Below, piece by piece: positions 26,767 through 36,278 of a stretch of 64,000 nucleotides of DNA (position 1 is its first letter; each line of letters opens with the position of its first letter). Below the pieces are notes generated by a model, which was not told where the DNA came from, did no database searches, and saw only the letters and a program-made list of their open reading frames with translations. The position numbers were made by a program, and so were the translations under genes. This DNA comes from Aureispira sp964445645 (lineage in GTDB: Bacteria > Bacteroidota > Bacteroidia > Chitinophagales > Saprospiraceae), in contig CAYULH010000007.1 in NCBI GenBank assembly GCA_964445645.1, positions 1-64,000 of the forward strand, in the 5' to 3' direction.

Positions 26767-27645
26767 CTATCCCAAATCATCGCGCCACTCCAATACTTTG
26801 AACAAGTATTGCCCATAACCACTTTTCTTGTATTTTTTGCCAGCAGCCCTCAATTCATCCGCAGAAATAAAACCTTGACGATAAGCCACTTCTTCAATAC
26901 ATCCCACTTTCAATCCTTGACGCTCTTCTATCACCTCAATAAACTGTCCTGCTTGCATCAAGGAAGCATGAGTGCCTGTATCTAACCATGCTACGCCCCT
27001 ACCCAATGGCATCACCTTCAATTTGCCTTGTTCTAGATAATGTTTGTTCACATCTGTAATCTCATACTCTCCACGGGCACTAGGCTTCAAACCTTTGGCT
27101 ATCTTTATCACAGAATTATCATAAAAATACAGCCCCGGAATAGCATAATCTGACTTGGGTTCAGCAGGTTTTTCCTCGATTGAATAAGCCATGTTATTTT
27201 CATCAAAAGCGACCACCCCATAACGCTCTGGGTCTGCTACACGATAAGCAAATACAATGCCGCCATCGGGCTTGGTGCTTTCCTTGAGCAATTGATTGAG
27301 ATTGCTTCCATAAAAAATATTATCTCCCAAAATCAAACAAACACTATCGTCTCCTATAAACTCCTCGCCTAGCACAAAAGCCTGTGCCAAGCCATTGGGC
27401 ACTTCTTGCGCCTTGTACTGAATATTGCACCCAATTTGGGCACCATTTCCCAACAATTTTTCAAAATTAGGCAAATCATAAGGCGTAGAAATGATTAGAA
27501 TATCCTGAATTCCTGCCGACATCAGTGTAGATAAAGGATAATAAATCATAGGTTTATCGTATACAGGCATCAGTTGTTTACTCACTGCTAATGTTAATGG
27601 ATGCAAACGTGTTCCTAATCCTCCTGCTAAAATGATTCCTTTCAT
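26767..27645 (-). CDS. rfbA: glucose-1-phosphate thymidylyltransferase
   Basis: This encodes 292 residues from ATG at 27645 (MKGIILAGGLGTRLHPLT); four in-frame residues upstream are probably not used. It joins dTTP and glucose 1-phosphate to make dTDP-glucose, the first step towards dTDP-rhamnose. Signature motifs: GGLGTRL (nucleotide loop), SKQLMPVYDKPMIYYPLS, LILGDNIFYG (metal-binding Asp), EEKPAEPKSDYAI and GRGVAWLDTGTH. Length matches RmlA. It is unusual in standing alone: no rfbB, C or D genes lie beside it. Confidence 0.95.
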   Translation of the reverse strand: MKGIILAGGLGTRLHPLTLAVSKQLMPVYDKPMIYYPLSTLMSAGIQDILIISTPYDLPNFEKLLGNGAQIGCNIQYKAQEVPNGLAQAFVLGEEFIGDDSVCLILGDNIFYGSNLNQLLKESTKPDGGIVFAYRVADPERYGVVAFDENNMAYSIEEKPAEPKSDYAIPGLYFYDNSVIKIAKGLKPSARGEYEITDVNKHYLEQGKLKVMPLGRGVAWLDTGTHASLMQAGQFIEVIEERQGLKVGCIEEVAYRQGFISADELRAAGKKYKKSGYGQYLFKVLEWRDDLG

Positions 27646-28239
27646 TGGTAATGGCAATTAATTAATGTTGTAGTGGTTTCTTAGCTTTATAACAATCATT
27701 TTGGCATAGACTATGCCTTAAATAGAAAACTAATAACAATTCGTAATAAAAGCTAAAGATTAACCGTTTAAATAGTTGGTACAAACTTAAAAAAAAATTA
27801 GGGGCTGCTGATAAAGTCCGTCTATTATTATTATTGGAACAACTTGTTTTGGGGGCGTTGAAATTATTTTTTATAATAATGCCCAATAATTGCAAAACAT
27901 TCCTTGGAGAAATCCGATAAATAAGACTTACTTTTAGAGCATTGTTGGAGAAACCTATTCGTGGGCAACCAAAATCCCCCTTCTTATTGCAAAGGGAATT
28001 CCCTATAGGTAAAAGTTATGATTTTAAGTAGTCTCTAAAAAGTAAACGGACTAAAAAACGATTCTTTTTCCCCAGCTCATCGTTGGAAATACTCGTCTTA
28101 GCCCGCTAAGACTGTGTTTTCCGCCTCGATCTGGACAAAAATCTCTCATTTTTTATTGTACGGTTTCTTTTTTTCATCTACTTAAATCTCAACTGCCGAG
28201 GTTTCTCTTGTTTCTCAACATAAAAACATCACTAAAAAC
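27646..28239. other. 594-bp divergent spacer upstream of the first PD40 gene
   Basis: This lies between rfbA (minus) and the PD40 gene (plus). It contains A/T runs and a moderately GC-rich patch around 28070-28140, but no coding region or promoter that I can support. Confidence 0.5.
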
Positions 28240-30489
28240 ATGAGGAAATTATATACGATTTTCTTCTTGTCCATTCTGTTTGTAGGAATGGCACAAGCTC
28301 AAAAAACACTGCCTTGGAGAAAACGCCTAAAAATGGCACAAGATTACGAGAAGGCAGGCGATTATTACCAAGCTGCTGTTTATTACGAAGGGGTGTACGC
28401 CGAAAAAAGCGACAAACCCGAGTATATATACCAAGCAGGCAATTGCTATTATTTGTTGCGTGATTATGCCAATGCCATCAAGGCATTGGAACCCGTCAAA
28501 GACAAAAATGATGAATTTGACAAACCGGGCTACAAATATGCTATAGCACTCAAGCAAGCGGGCCAATCGGCCAAGGCCAAAACAGCTTTTGGCGACTTTG
28601 TAAAAAGTTATCCTCAAGAAAAAGAAGATTATACGCTGCTCAAGGAAAGCTGTGAGAATGAGATCAAAGGTTGTGATTTTGCCTTAAATAAGGATCAGCA
28701 CAACAATCCTTCTGTAAAGGTACAATTGCTCGATGCCAAGATCAACACCAACAAAACAGAATTTGCGCCTATTCCTTTTGGAACAAATGTACTGTACTTT
28801 TCTTCCTCCTTCTCTGGGGCAGCCAAAGTCTACCACAGCAAGAAAAGTGGCGACAACTGGTCACGCCCACAAGTGCCCACGATTTTTGAAGGCAAGATGG
28901 AACGACCACACTTTGGTAATGGCACCTTCACAGAAGATGGCGAGCGTTTTTATTTCACACAATGCGATTTGCCCAATGGCAACCCTTCTTGTGCCTTGTA
29001 TGTAATGAGCAAAATTTCTGATACCGAATGGTCGCAGCCTCTTATGCTGCCCAATTATATCAATGAAGAAGGCTCCAACACTACCCATCCTTGTGTGGTG
29101 ACTATAGATGACAAGGAGATTCTTTACTTTGTTTCTAATCGTGAAGGTGGCCGTGGAGGATTGGATGTTTGGTTTACTACCCGTACAGTGGGTAGTGCAG
29201 GCAATAACTTTACCTTGCCCAAAAACCTAGGGCGCAATATCAATACCCCCGGCGATGAAATCACGCCTCATTATGACAAAGCAGAAGGCATGTTATATTT
29301 CAGCTCCAATGGGCGTGTGAGTGCTGGAGGCTTGGATGTATTCAAATCCAAAGGCAGCAAACTACAATGGGAAGTGGCTCAAAACTTGGGCTTTCCTACC
29401 AACTCTACTGCCGATGATTTGTACTATGTAGTCAGTGAAGCACATGGCGGCGGGTACTTTGTTTCCAATCGTCTACTCGCTCCCAACAAAACAGCTACTA
29501 CTGATGATGATATTTTCTATTTTGGTGAAGACAAAATCATTGTAACCATCAGTGGGGATATTACCGATGCGGCTTACCCCGAAAATGGCAACTTGGAAGA
29601 AGTAAATATTAAGCTGTTTAATGACGATGAATTGGTAGAGGAGCGTATTTCTTCCACTGGTGAGTATCGTTTTAAGTTGGACCCCAAAAAGTTGTATACT
29701 GTAGAAGTTAGCAAGGAAGGTTATAATATTGCTAGTTTTGATGTGAATACTGGTGATTTTCAGTACTCTGAAGATGTCGTCAAAAACATTGCCTTAGAAG
29801 TACCCATGCCTGATGAAGTGCCTGTAGATTGGGATGCACTCAAATTCCAAATTGTACCACCTGAGTATGACTCTAGAGACAATCCTTACACCCTGCCTTT
29901 TGATCCAATTGATCCAGTTACAGGCGAAGAGTATACGGGCGAACTCTTAGAAATGTATGAAGAAATTAAGCGTGATGTGGCCGACCTGTCAGAGACAGGA
30001 CAGTTGTATTATGATGGGCCTGACGGCGAATTGCTGCCTTATATGGGCGATTTGGTAGAAAATACACCTGATGACCCAGACCCTGACCCAGACCCTGACC
30101 CAATCACCCCCATCTACCCCAACACAGATGTGGCACCAGCAGGAACCGTTTATGTGATTCAAGTGGCGGCCGTGCGTCGTTACAAGAGTTACAAATATGA
30201 AGCCTTGAACGAAGTAGGCCGATTGCTATTTGAGAATATTGATGGTGGCATCAAGCGTGTGATGGTAGTGCCTGAAGAGTCCACAGATGATGGCCTAGAT
30301 GGCTTTAAATCCAAAGGAGAAGCACTCAATACCTTATCTTATGTGATGAACAATACCCGTTTTGAAAATGCTTTTGTTATCAAAGTGGTAGATGGTGAAC
30401 GTGTAGGAGAAGGTTTTAGAGGCTGGGATGAGGAAGAAGAAGAATTTGAGGAGGAGGACTCTGTTAATGATGATTATGACGGTTTTTAG
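28240..30489 (+). CDS. PorE-like TPR-PD40 beta-propeller protein with C-terminal SPOR-like domain (copy 1)
   Basis: This encodes 749 residues. The signal peptide ends GMAQAQK (about 22). TPR-like helices (about 28-150, MAQDYEKAGDYYQAAVYYEG) precede a WD40/PD40 propeller (about 170-425). Repeats include VLYFSSSFSGAAKVY, ILYFVSNREGGRGGLDVWF and LYFSSNGRVSAGGLDVFKS. A carboxypeptidase-regulatory-like beta domain follows (about 430-530). Next is an acidic linker with Asp-Pro repeats (PDDPDPDPDPDPITP), then a SPOR-like domain (VYVIQVAAVRRYKSYKYEAL). PorE of the type IX secretion machinery has the same order but ends in an OmpA peptidoglycan-binding domain; here SPOR would play that part. It is followed by a paralogue. 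Confidence 0.85.
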   Translation: MRKLYTIFFLSILFVGMAQAQKTLPWRKRLKMAQDYEKAGDYYQAAVYYEGVYAEKSDKPEYIYQAGNCYYLLRDYANAIKALEPVKDKNDEFDKPGYKYAIALKQAGQSAKAKTAFGDFVKSYPQEKEDYTLLKESCENEIKGCDFALNKDQHNNPSVKVQLLDAKINTNKTEFAPIPFGTNVLYFSSSFSGAAKVYHSKKSGDNWSRPQVPTIFEGKMERPHFGNGTFTEDGERFYFTQCDLPNGNPSCALYVMSKISDTEWSQPLMLPNYINEEGSNTTHPCVVTIDDKEILYFVSNREGGRGGLDVWFTTRTVGSAGNNFTLPKNLGRNINTPGDEITPHYDKAEGMLYFSSNGRVSAGGLDVFKSKGSKLQWEVAQNLGFPTNSTADDLYYVVSEAHGGGYFVSNRLLAPNKTATTDDDIFYFGEDKIIVTISGDITDAAYPENGNLEEVNIKLFNDDELVEERISSTGEYRFKLDPKKLYTVEVSKEGYNIASFDVNTGDFQYSEDVVKNIALEVPMPDEVPVDWDALKFQIVPPEYDSRDNPYTLPFDPIDPVTGEEYTGELLEMYEEIKRDVADLSETGQLYYDGPDGELLPYMGDLVENTPDDPDPDPDPDPITPIYPNTDVAPAGTVYVIQVAAVRRYKSYKYEALNEVGRLLFENIDGGIKRVMVVPEESTDDGLDGFKSKGEALNTLSYVMNNTRFENAFVIKVVDGERVGEGFRGWDEEEEEFEEEDSVNDDYDGF

Positions 30490-30527
30490 ACTATAAAAAT
30501 CACCGCCTTTTTGAAGGCAGAAATACC

Positions 30528-30590
30528 AAAGGTTAAGTTGTTAAAGAAATTCTTTGAATGAGGATTCAACCTAACAGCTTAACCTTTTTT
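30528..30590 (+). terminator. intrinsic terminator after the first PD40 gene
   Basis: The arms 30528-30543 and 30572-30587 pair over 16 positions with one mismatch (AAAGGTTAAGTTGTTA with TAACAGCTTAACCTTT). A T-run to 30590 follows. It lies 39 bases after the stop codon. Confidence 0.8.
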
Positions 30591-30760
30591 ATGCTCTATA
30601 TCTTATGTTTAAGTGACTTTTTCCTGCCATCTACCAACAATTTTTAGACAATATTCTTAATAACTTGCCCTGTTTTCATTTTTATGGAGATTTTAAGTAT
30701 TTTTTGAAGCCCAATATTAGGTCTAGGTTTTCATTTTGGCTAAGAATAAGGTTAGATTTT

Positions 30761-30789
30761 TTTGCTATAACTGAATTGTTTTATCTTTG
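30761..30789 (+). promoter_or_regulatory. Bacteroidota-type promoter upstream of the second PD40 gene
   Basis: TTTG at 30761-30764, 17 bases, then TATCTTTG at 30782-30789. This fits the TTG-N17-23-TAnnTTTG pattern of Bacteroidota primary-sigma promoters. It would give a leader of about 110 bases and, with the terminator before it, makes the second gene separately transcribed. Confidence 0.5.
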
Positions 30790-30905
30790 CGTATCCCAAG
30801 AGTAATTATTCCCACTACTTTGAGCATTACTTTATATTTTAAACACTTCAAGAAAACCTGTTTGTCTTTACTAGTAGAAGGCTAACAGGTTTTACATTTT
30901 TCAAT

Positions 30906-33194
30906 ATGAATATCATTAATAATATACAATTATCAACGATACTTACATTTGTTTTGTTATTAAGTGTTTCTTATGCTTGTGTAAGCCCCAAGGATGGCTT
31001 GGCACCTTGGCGCAAGCGTGCCAAGTTGGCGGCAGCACTGGAACGTAGTGGAGACTTAGAACAAGCTGCTTCTCTATACCAAGGTATTTATGAAGAAAAA
31101 CCTGAAAAATTAGAGTATTTGTACAAAGCTGGTGTTTGTTTCTTGGAGTTTAGGGATTATCAAAATGCGGTAGATGCGTTTGCCCCTTTGCAAAAAGAAA
31201 TAGAAAACCCTAAGTATGAAAAGCCGTGCTACAAATATGCGTTGGCACTCAAACAGTTGGGAAAGCCTCAAGCTGCCAAGGAGGCTTTCAATTATTTTTT
31301 ATTGCATTATCAAGGAGCAGACAAGGAGGAATATCGATTGATTATTGAGAACGAAATCAAGGGTTGTAATTATGCCCTAAAAGCAAGAAATTATACCAAT
31401 CCTGCTATCAAAATCGATCATTTGAGCAACAAAATCAACAGCAAGAAGGTAGAGTTTGCCCCCATTCCTTTTGCCAATGATGTCTTGTATTTTTCTTCTA
31501 CTACATCGGGTGTAGCCGCTATTTACCGCACTGTTAAGCAGAAAGACGACTGGCTCACACCTCAAATACCAAGTATCTTTTTGGACAAAATGGAGCGCAC
31601 CCACTTTGGCAATGGCACCTTTACTACTGATGGGTCACGTTTTTATTTTACACAATGTGATATAGAAGCGGGCAAACCACAATGTGCCATCTATTTGATG
31701 GAAAATTTGGGTGGGGGACAATGGTCTGATCCTGTTATATTACCTGATTATATCAACCCTCAAAACGTTAATACTACGCACCCATTGGTTGTAGATTTAG
31801 GCGATCAGGAAGTACTATATTTTTCTTCTAATAGACCTGGTGGACGTGGTGGTTTGGATTTGTGGTATTGTACTCGCCCCAAATCTGGAGATGCCAAAAG
31901 CTTTACCTTGCCCAAAAACTTGGGGCGAAACATCAATAGTGTGGGCGACGAAATTAGCCCCTTCTATCATCAGGCTACTGGTACTTTGTATTTTAGCTCT
32001 AATGGACGGGTAAGTGCTGGGGGCTTGGATATTTTTAAATCCAAAGGGGCAAAACTACAATGGGAAGTGGCGCAAAATATGGGATTTCCTGTCAACTCGG
32101 CAGCCGATGATTTGTATTACACCGTTAGTGAGGCACATGGAGGTGGTTATTTGGTGTCCAATCGCCCTTTTACGCCCAAAAGAACCAATACCACCGATGA
32201 TGATATTTTTTACTTTGGGGTAGAATCTATTGATTTGGAATGGCTCATTACGGTACACCAAGCCGATGATCTCAACAAAACAGCTCTGGAAGCAGTAAAT
32301 ATGCAACTCTTTCAGCGTACACAGGATGGCACTGAAGAACTGATTGAGGAAAAATTGCTGACCAACGGCAAGTTACAATTTCAAGATTTAGCTCCTAATA
32401 GCAATTATTTGTTATTAATCACCAAAAAGGATTATGAATCCTATAGTTATGAATTTACAACGGGAGCTGTTTCTAAACAACAAGAAGCATTTATTCCCTT
32501 GCAGCCTCGTCAAACAGCGATTGCAACCCCTCGTGTAGATCCACAGCTTATTCGCCATTATTTGATGCCTCCCCAATATAACAGCAATGCTAGAGCCTAT
32601 CAATTGCCCTTAGATCCCATTGATCCTCTATCTGGCATTGCCTATGAAGGCGATACTCTAAAAATATTTTATGAGTTGGATGCCATTGCAGGTCTAGGCG
32701 ACCAGCGCCGTTTGTATTATGATGAAAATGGTCAACCTCAACCCTATCATGCGCCTATCATAGCCCCCGATGATCCTCAAGAAGATTATCCTGCTGTTCC
32801 GGGGCCTTATGCCCCTAGTGCCATTGCTCCTGATAATGTGGTGTACAAAATTCAGGTTTCGGCCGTTCGCAACTTCAAACCTTATAAGTATGAAGAACTC
32901 AAAGAGATTGGACGCTTGGCAACCGAGGAAATTGAAGGGGGATTGCAGCGAATTTTGGTCATCAACAAAGAGGAGTATATTAATGATATACAAGGCTATA
33001 AGCGCAAATCAGATGCCCTCAATGCTTTGTCTTATGTACTCAACAATTCTAGTTTTAGGTATGCTTTTGTTATCAAATATGTTGATGGCGAACGGGTTGG
33101 TGAAGGGTTTAGGGGTTGGAATGAAGAGGAGGGTTTAGAGACAGACACCAAACCTGACGGGCGTATTATTGAAGATACTTATGAAGGGTTTTAG
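30906..33194 (+). CDS. PorE-like TPR-PD40 beta-propeller lipoprotein with SPOR-like domain (copy 2)
   Basis: This encodes 762 residues, a paralogue of the preceding gene along its whole length. Shared blocks include KINSKKVEFAPIPFANDVLYF, MERTHFGNGTFTTDG, TLPKNLGRNIN, SSNGRVSAGGLDIFKSKGAK and VGEGFRGWNEEE. The N-terminal signal ends SVSYAC, so this copy may be a lipoprotein (Cys25), while copy 1 has a signal peptidase I-like end. Order: TPR, PD40 propeller, regulatory beta domain, Pro-rich linker, SPOR-like domain (VYKIQVSAVRNFKPYKYEEL). It is probably an envelope scaffold that grips peptidoglycan. A strong hairpin follows at 33230-33266. Confidence 0.85.
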   Translation: MNIINNIQLSTILTFVLLLSVSYACVSPKDGLAPWRKRAKLAAALERSGDLEQAASLYQGIYEEKPEKLEYLYKAGVCFLEFRDYQNAVDAFAPLQKEIENPKYEKPCYKYALALKQLGKPQAAKEAFNYFLLHYQGADKEEYRLIIENEIKGCNYALKARNYTNPAIKIDHLSNKINSKKVEFAPIPFANDVLYFSSTTSGVAAIYRTVKQKDDWLTPQIPSIFLDKMERTHFGNGTFTTDGSRFYFTQCDIEAGKPQCAIYLMENLGGGQWSDPVILPDYINPQNVNTTHPLVVDLGDQEVLYFSSNRPGGRGGLDLWYCTRPKSGDAKSFTLPKNLGRNINSVGDEISPFYHQATGTLYFSSNGRVSAGGLDIFKSKGAKLQWEVAQNMGFPVNSAADDLYYTVSEAHGGGYLVSNRPFTPKRTNTTDDDIFYFGVESIDLEWLITVHQADDLNKTALEAVNMQLFQRTQDGTEELIEEKLLTNGKLQFQDLAPNSNYLLLITKKDYESYSYEFTTGAVSKQQEAFIPLQPRQTAIATPRVDPQLIRHYLMPPQYNSNARAYQLPLDPIDPLSGIAYEGDTLKIFYELDAIAGLGDQRRLYYDENGQPQPYHAPIIAPDDPQEDYPAVPGPYAPSAIAPDNVVYKIQVSAVRNFKPYKYEELKEIGRLATEEIEGGLQRILVINKEEYINDIQGYKRKSDALNALSYVLNNSSFRYAFVIKYVDGERVGEGFRGWNEEEGLETDTKPDGRIIEDTYEGF

Positions 33195-33229
33195 ATGCTG
33201 TATGCTTGCTTTTCATTCTTAGCGAAAAA

Positions 33230-33266
33230 AACATGAGTCCTCTCTTAAATTGAGTTGACTCATGTT
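33230..33266. terminator. bidirectional terminator between PD40 copy 2 and a small basic ORF
   Basis: AACATGAGTC (33230-33239) and GACTCATGTT (33257-33266) are perfect complements around a 17-nt loop. An A-run precedes and AATT follows, so it can work both ways. It lies between the stop at 33194 and the convergent stop at 33279. Confidence 0.7.
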
Positions 33267-33278
33267 AATTCAGTACTC

Positions 33279-33410
33279 CTATCTTTTTTTCGTACTTTTT
33301 GACGGTTTTAGCGAAGGCGTATTGCCGGGAGTATTTTTATTATCTCTCTGCCGTCTATCTGGTTTTCCTGTTGATTTGGCTATTCTCTTTGGCCCGGGTT
33401 TAAGTCCCAT
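33279..33410 (-). CDS. 43-residue strongly basic small protein
   Basis: ATG at 33410, stop TAG at 33279-33281. The product begins MGLKPGPKRIAKSTGKPDRR and ends SKSTKKR. About a third of the residues are Lys or Arg, Gly and Pro are frequent, and there is almost no hydrophobic core. Support for it being real: the segment is more GC-rich than the spacer around it; a TAAATTTG -7 box lies 26 bases upstream; and a terminator sits exactly between its end and the convergent gene. It is downstream of recA on the same strand. The composition suggests an RNA- or DNA-binding peptide, for example ribosome-associated, but no family was recognised. Confidence 0.5.
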   Translation of the reverse strand: MGLKPGPKRIAKSTGKPDRRQRDNKNTPGNTPSLKPSKSTKKR

Positions 33411-33436
33411 ACAATGTTATAATTTAATTAAAAAAA

Positions 33437-33444
33437 CAAATTTA
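33437..33444 (-). promoter_or_regulatory. -7 box for the small basic ORF
   Basis: On the minus strand this reads TAAATTTG, matching TAnnTTTG. The -33 element is weak. Transcription would start about 20 bases before the ATG at 33410. Confidence 0.35.
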
Positions 33445-33576
33445 TTTTACAATTAATTAAACTATTAGACCTGATATAAAGTTCCGCAGGTGGAAGTTTT
33501 AATCTCAAAAAATTATTTTTACTCCAAAAAATAAGCTTTACTAAATATCCAAACAACATTATTCCTTGTTCTTATA

Positions 33577-34656
33577 CTAAGCGTCCGCTTTTTCTTTTTT
33601 GGATTTGGCTGGTGCTGCTTCTGGAGCTTCCTGCTCTTCTTCTACCCCCGTGAGTTTTGCCCGAATCTTAGCTTCAATTTCGTCGGCTACTTCGGGATTG
33701 TCTAGCATAAATTGCTTGGCAGCTTCACGGCCTTGGGCAATTTTGCCATCGCCATAGCCATACCATGCACCGCTCTTGCTTAGAATATTAAACTCTGTTC
33801 CGAGGTCAACAATTTCGCCGCTTTTGGAAATACCTTCGCCATACATAATATCAAATTCAGCAATTTGGAATGGAGGGGCTAGTTTATTTTTGACAACTTT
33901 TACTTTTACGTGGTTGCCTACAACTTTACCTTCACGGTCTTTGATGGCACCACCAGAACGACGAATATCGAGACGCTGGGAGGCGTAGAATTTGAGGGCA
34001 TTACCACCTGTAGTCGTTTCAGGGTTTCCAAACATAACCCCAATCTTTTCTCTCAACTGGTTGATAAAGATACAGCAGCAATTGGTTTTGCTAATAGCAG
34101 AGGTTAATTTACGCATAGCTTGAGACATCAAACGCGCTTGAAGCCCCATTTTGGAATCTCCCATTTCTCCTTCAATCTCACTACGAGGAACTAGGGCAGC
34201 TACCGAGTCTACTACCAAAATATCAATAGCCCCAGAGCGAATCAGTCCTTCTGCAATTTCTAGCGCTTGTTCTCCATAATCGGGCTGTGCAAAGATCAAT
34301 TCATCCACATCAATCCCCAAAGAATCGGCATAAAAACGATCAAAGGCGTGTTCGGCATCTACAAAGGCAGCAATTCCACCATTCTTCTGACATTGTGCAA
34401 TAGCATGTAGCGCAATAGTTGTTTTTCCTGAAGATTCAGGCCCATAAATTTCAATTACACGTCCTTTTGGAAATCCATTGGTTCCTAAAGCAACATCTAA
34501 GGCTACAGAACCTGTAGAGATGGTTTCTATTTTTTCTACTTGTTGGTCTCCTAAGCGCATTACCGCTCCTTTACCATAGCTTTTTTTGAGGCGATCTAAA
34601 GTAGTTTGTAGTGCCTTTAATTTGTTGTCATCTGCAGGTGTGCTCTTCTTGGCCAT
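33577..34656 (-). CDS. recA: recombinase RecA
   Basis: This encodes 359 residues. It is an ATP-dependent DNA strand-exchange protein and LexA co-protease. Motifs: the N-terminal helix LDRLKKSYGKGAVMRLGD, Walker A GPESSGKTT (72-80), the MAW-like segment at AFVDAEHAFD, Walker B LVVDSVAALVPR, L1 GEMGDSKMGLQARLMSQAMRKL, L2 INQLREKIGVMFGNPETTTGG, and KVVKNKLAPPF. The tail is acidic and Ala/Lys-rich (EEEQEAPEAAPAKSKKEKADA), as usual. The 'CFIN' variant at CCCIFINQLREK is within the family range. A consensus promoter lies about 100 bases upstream. Confidence 0.98.
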   Translation of the reverse strand: MAKKSTPADDNKLKALQTTLDRLKKSYGKGAVMRLGDQQVEKIETISTGSVALDVALGTNGFPKGRVIEIYGPESSGKTTIALHAIAQCQKNGGIAAFVDAEHAFDRFYADSLGIDVDELIFAQPDYGEQALEIAEGLIRSGAIDILVVDSVAALVPRSEIEGEMGDSKMGLQARLMSQAMRKLTSAISKTNCCCIFINQLREKIGVMFGNPETTTGGNALKFYASQRLDIRRSGGAIKDREGKVVGNHVKVKVVKNKLAPPFQIAEFDIMYGEGISKSGEIVDLGTEFNILSKSGAWYGYGDGKIAQGREAAKQFMLDNPEVADEIEAKIRAKLTGVEEEQEAPEAAPAKSKKEKADA

Positions 34657-34751
34657 TCTGTTTCTAGTTTTAAATGATTTACATTTATGTGAATCCTATG
34701 AGTTGTTATACAACATTTTGTTTAGGAATGGATTCTTTGTCAAGTTGATTA

Positions 34752-34782
34752 CAAATATACACGAATCTCGAACGCTTTGCAA
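34752..34782 (-). promoter_or_regulatory. recA promoter
   Basis: On the minus strand: TTG (34782-34780), 20 bases, TATATTTG (34759-34752). This is an excellent match to TTG-N17-23-TAnnTTTG. The leader would be about 90 bases. No certain LexA box was seen. Confidence 0.7.
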
Positions 34783-35169
34783 GTTTTCTAAACAAAAAAA
34801 CACTACATTTTGCAAAATAATGTTTCTACAAGTTGTTTTAACAAGCTCTTAAATGAAAGTTTTTGTTTCAACTGCTTTAAGATTAGTTATTTTGTGTTTC
34901 TAAATAAGCAGTTGGTAAAGGGGTATACTGTAGATTGTAGAAAAATGTTTGGTTTTTGGGCAATTATTTAAAAAATTTGTTGTGGGAATCTTGTTGGGGG
35001 CGGTATATTAGCCGTAATTTTAGGATAGATAGACAACTTTTTATTTATTATCTGCATCTTAACTATAAGGGAAACTGTTTTAATACACCATTTAATCTAA
35101 CACTACTTTGTGAGGCACTGGCACCAGGTGTTTTACCAGCTATTCACAAAGTATTATCCATATCATACA

Positions 35170-36273
35170 ATGAACTATTTTTTACGTTTTATTGCTACTT
35201 ATTTTTTTAAGGGGGGCTTGTTTTTGCTGTCATTATTGTTCTTAATCAGCAGTTGTACCAATCAACAACGTTCGCGCTTATCAGTTAGTCCTAGTGCTTA
35301 TGGCAAGGTGGATAACATTATGATTGTAGCCGATGATTACACTTGGAATACCACCATTGGTGATACTTTTAGAAGTGCTTTTGAGGCACTTTATCCCGTA
35401 ACGCCACAGCCCGAGCCCCTGTATGATTTGCGTTTCAAAACGCCTAAGGAATTTAAGGAGGGTAAAATTTTTAGAACGTTTCGTTCTATTGTAATTATGG
35501 GTGTATTGGATGATGACAATGATGGTGCTACAGAATTAATTAAACGGGCTATTGGGGATGAAAATGTAAAACGTGCCTATGATGATCCCAACTATAGTGT
35601 TGCTATTCACAGAAATAGATGGGCACAAGGTCAGACCATTGTTTATTGGTTTGCGCCCACTCGGACGGCACTGCTCCAATCAGTCGCTCAAAATTATGAA
35701 CGGGTCATGAACCAGTTTAATGAAGCAGATACCAAACGTTTTATTGAGCAAATATATGCTCCCGGCCAAAATGTAGAAGCGAGCAAGGCCGTCTTGGATT
35801 TGTTTGATATGAGCCTCAAAGTGCCTAGAGAGTATATAATAGCCAATGTAGATAGCGTGTCGATTTGGATGCGAAAGGAGACCGACAAAACCAGTAGTAA
35901 TATTTTTATTTATAGCTTGCCACTGGCCGATTCTACCCAACCCAACCCCGAACGCCACAAATACATTCGCGATAAGCTCACCAAGCAATATTTTTCTACA
36001 CACATTGAGGATTCGTACATGCGTATTGACGATCGCTACATGCCTATTTATTATCAAACGATGACTTTTGATGGCAAGCCCACCCTACAGGCACGGGGGC
36101 TTTGGGGCATGGTCAATGACTTTATGGGCGGCTCTTTTGTGTCTTATATGATGCTGGATGAAGACCACAATCGAGTCCTTTTCTTGGATGGTTTTGTACA
36201 TGCACCAGGGCAGAAAAAACGCCCCGAAATGCGCCGACTGGATATGATTTTTTCTACTTTGGTGGTGCAGTAA
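35170..36273 (+). CDS. DUF4837 family lipoprotein
   Basis: This encodes 367 residues from ATG at 35170 (MNYFLRFIATYFFKGG); earlier in-frame codons are unlikely because the signal peptide starts here. The lipobox is FLISSC. Family marks: VDNIMIVADDYTWNTTIGDTFRSAFEALYP, PQPEPLYDLRF, FRTFRSIVIMG, NRWAQGQTIVYWFAP, and the C-terminal GLWGMVNDFMGGSFVSYMMLDEDHNRVLFLDGFVHAPGQKKR. DUF4837 is a Bacteroidota lipoprotein family of unknown function. It is a single gene, convergent with the DUF3137 gene, with a repeat array in between. Confidence 0.9.
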   Translation: MNYFLRFIATYFFKGGLFLLSLLFLISSCTNQQRSRLSVSPSAYGKVDNIMIVADDYTWNTTIGDTFRSAFEALYPVTPQPEPLYDLRFKTPKEFKEGKIFRTFRSIVIMGVLDDDNDGATELIKRAIGDENVKRAYDDPNYSVAIHRNRWAQGQTIVYWFAPTRTALLQSVAQNYERVMNQFNEADTKRFIEQIYAPGQNVEASKAVLDLFDMSLKVPREYIIANVDSVSIWMRKETDKTSSNIFIYSLPLADSTQPNPERHKYIRDKLTKQYFSTHIEDSYMRIDDRYMPIYYQTMTFDGKPTLQARGLWGMVNDFMGGSFVSYMMLDEDHNRVLFLDGFVHAPGQKKRPEMRRLDMIFSTLVVQ

Positions 36274-36278
36274 AGGGG

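Noticed and set aside
26592..26822. 76-codon minus-strand frame after rfbA
   Set aside because: It begins inside the rfbA C-terminus in another frame and has no recognisable features.
33262..33456. 64-codon plus-strand frame with hydrophobic product
   Set aside because: It overlaps the better supported minus-strand basic ORF and starts inside the terminator hairpin.
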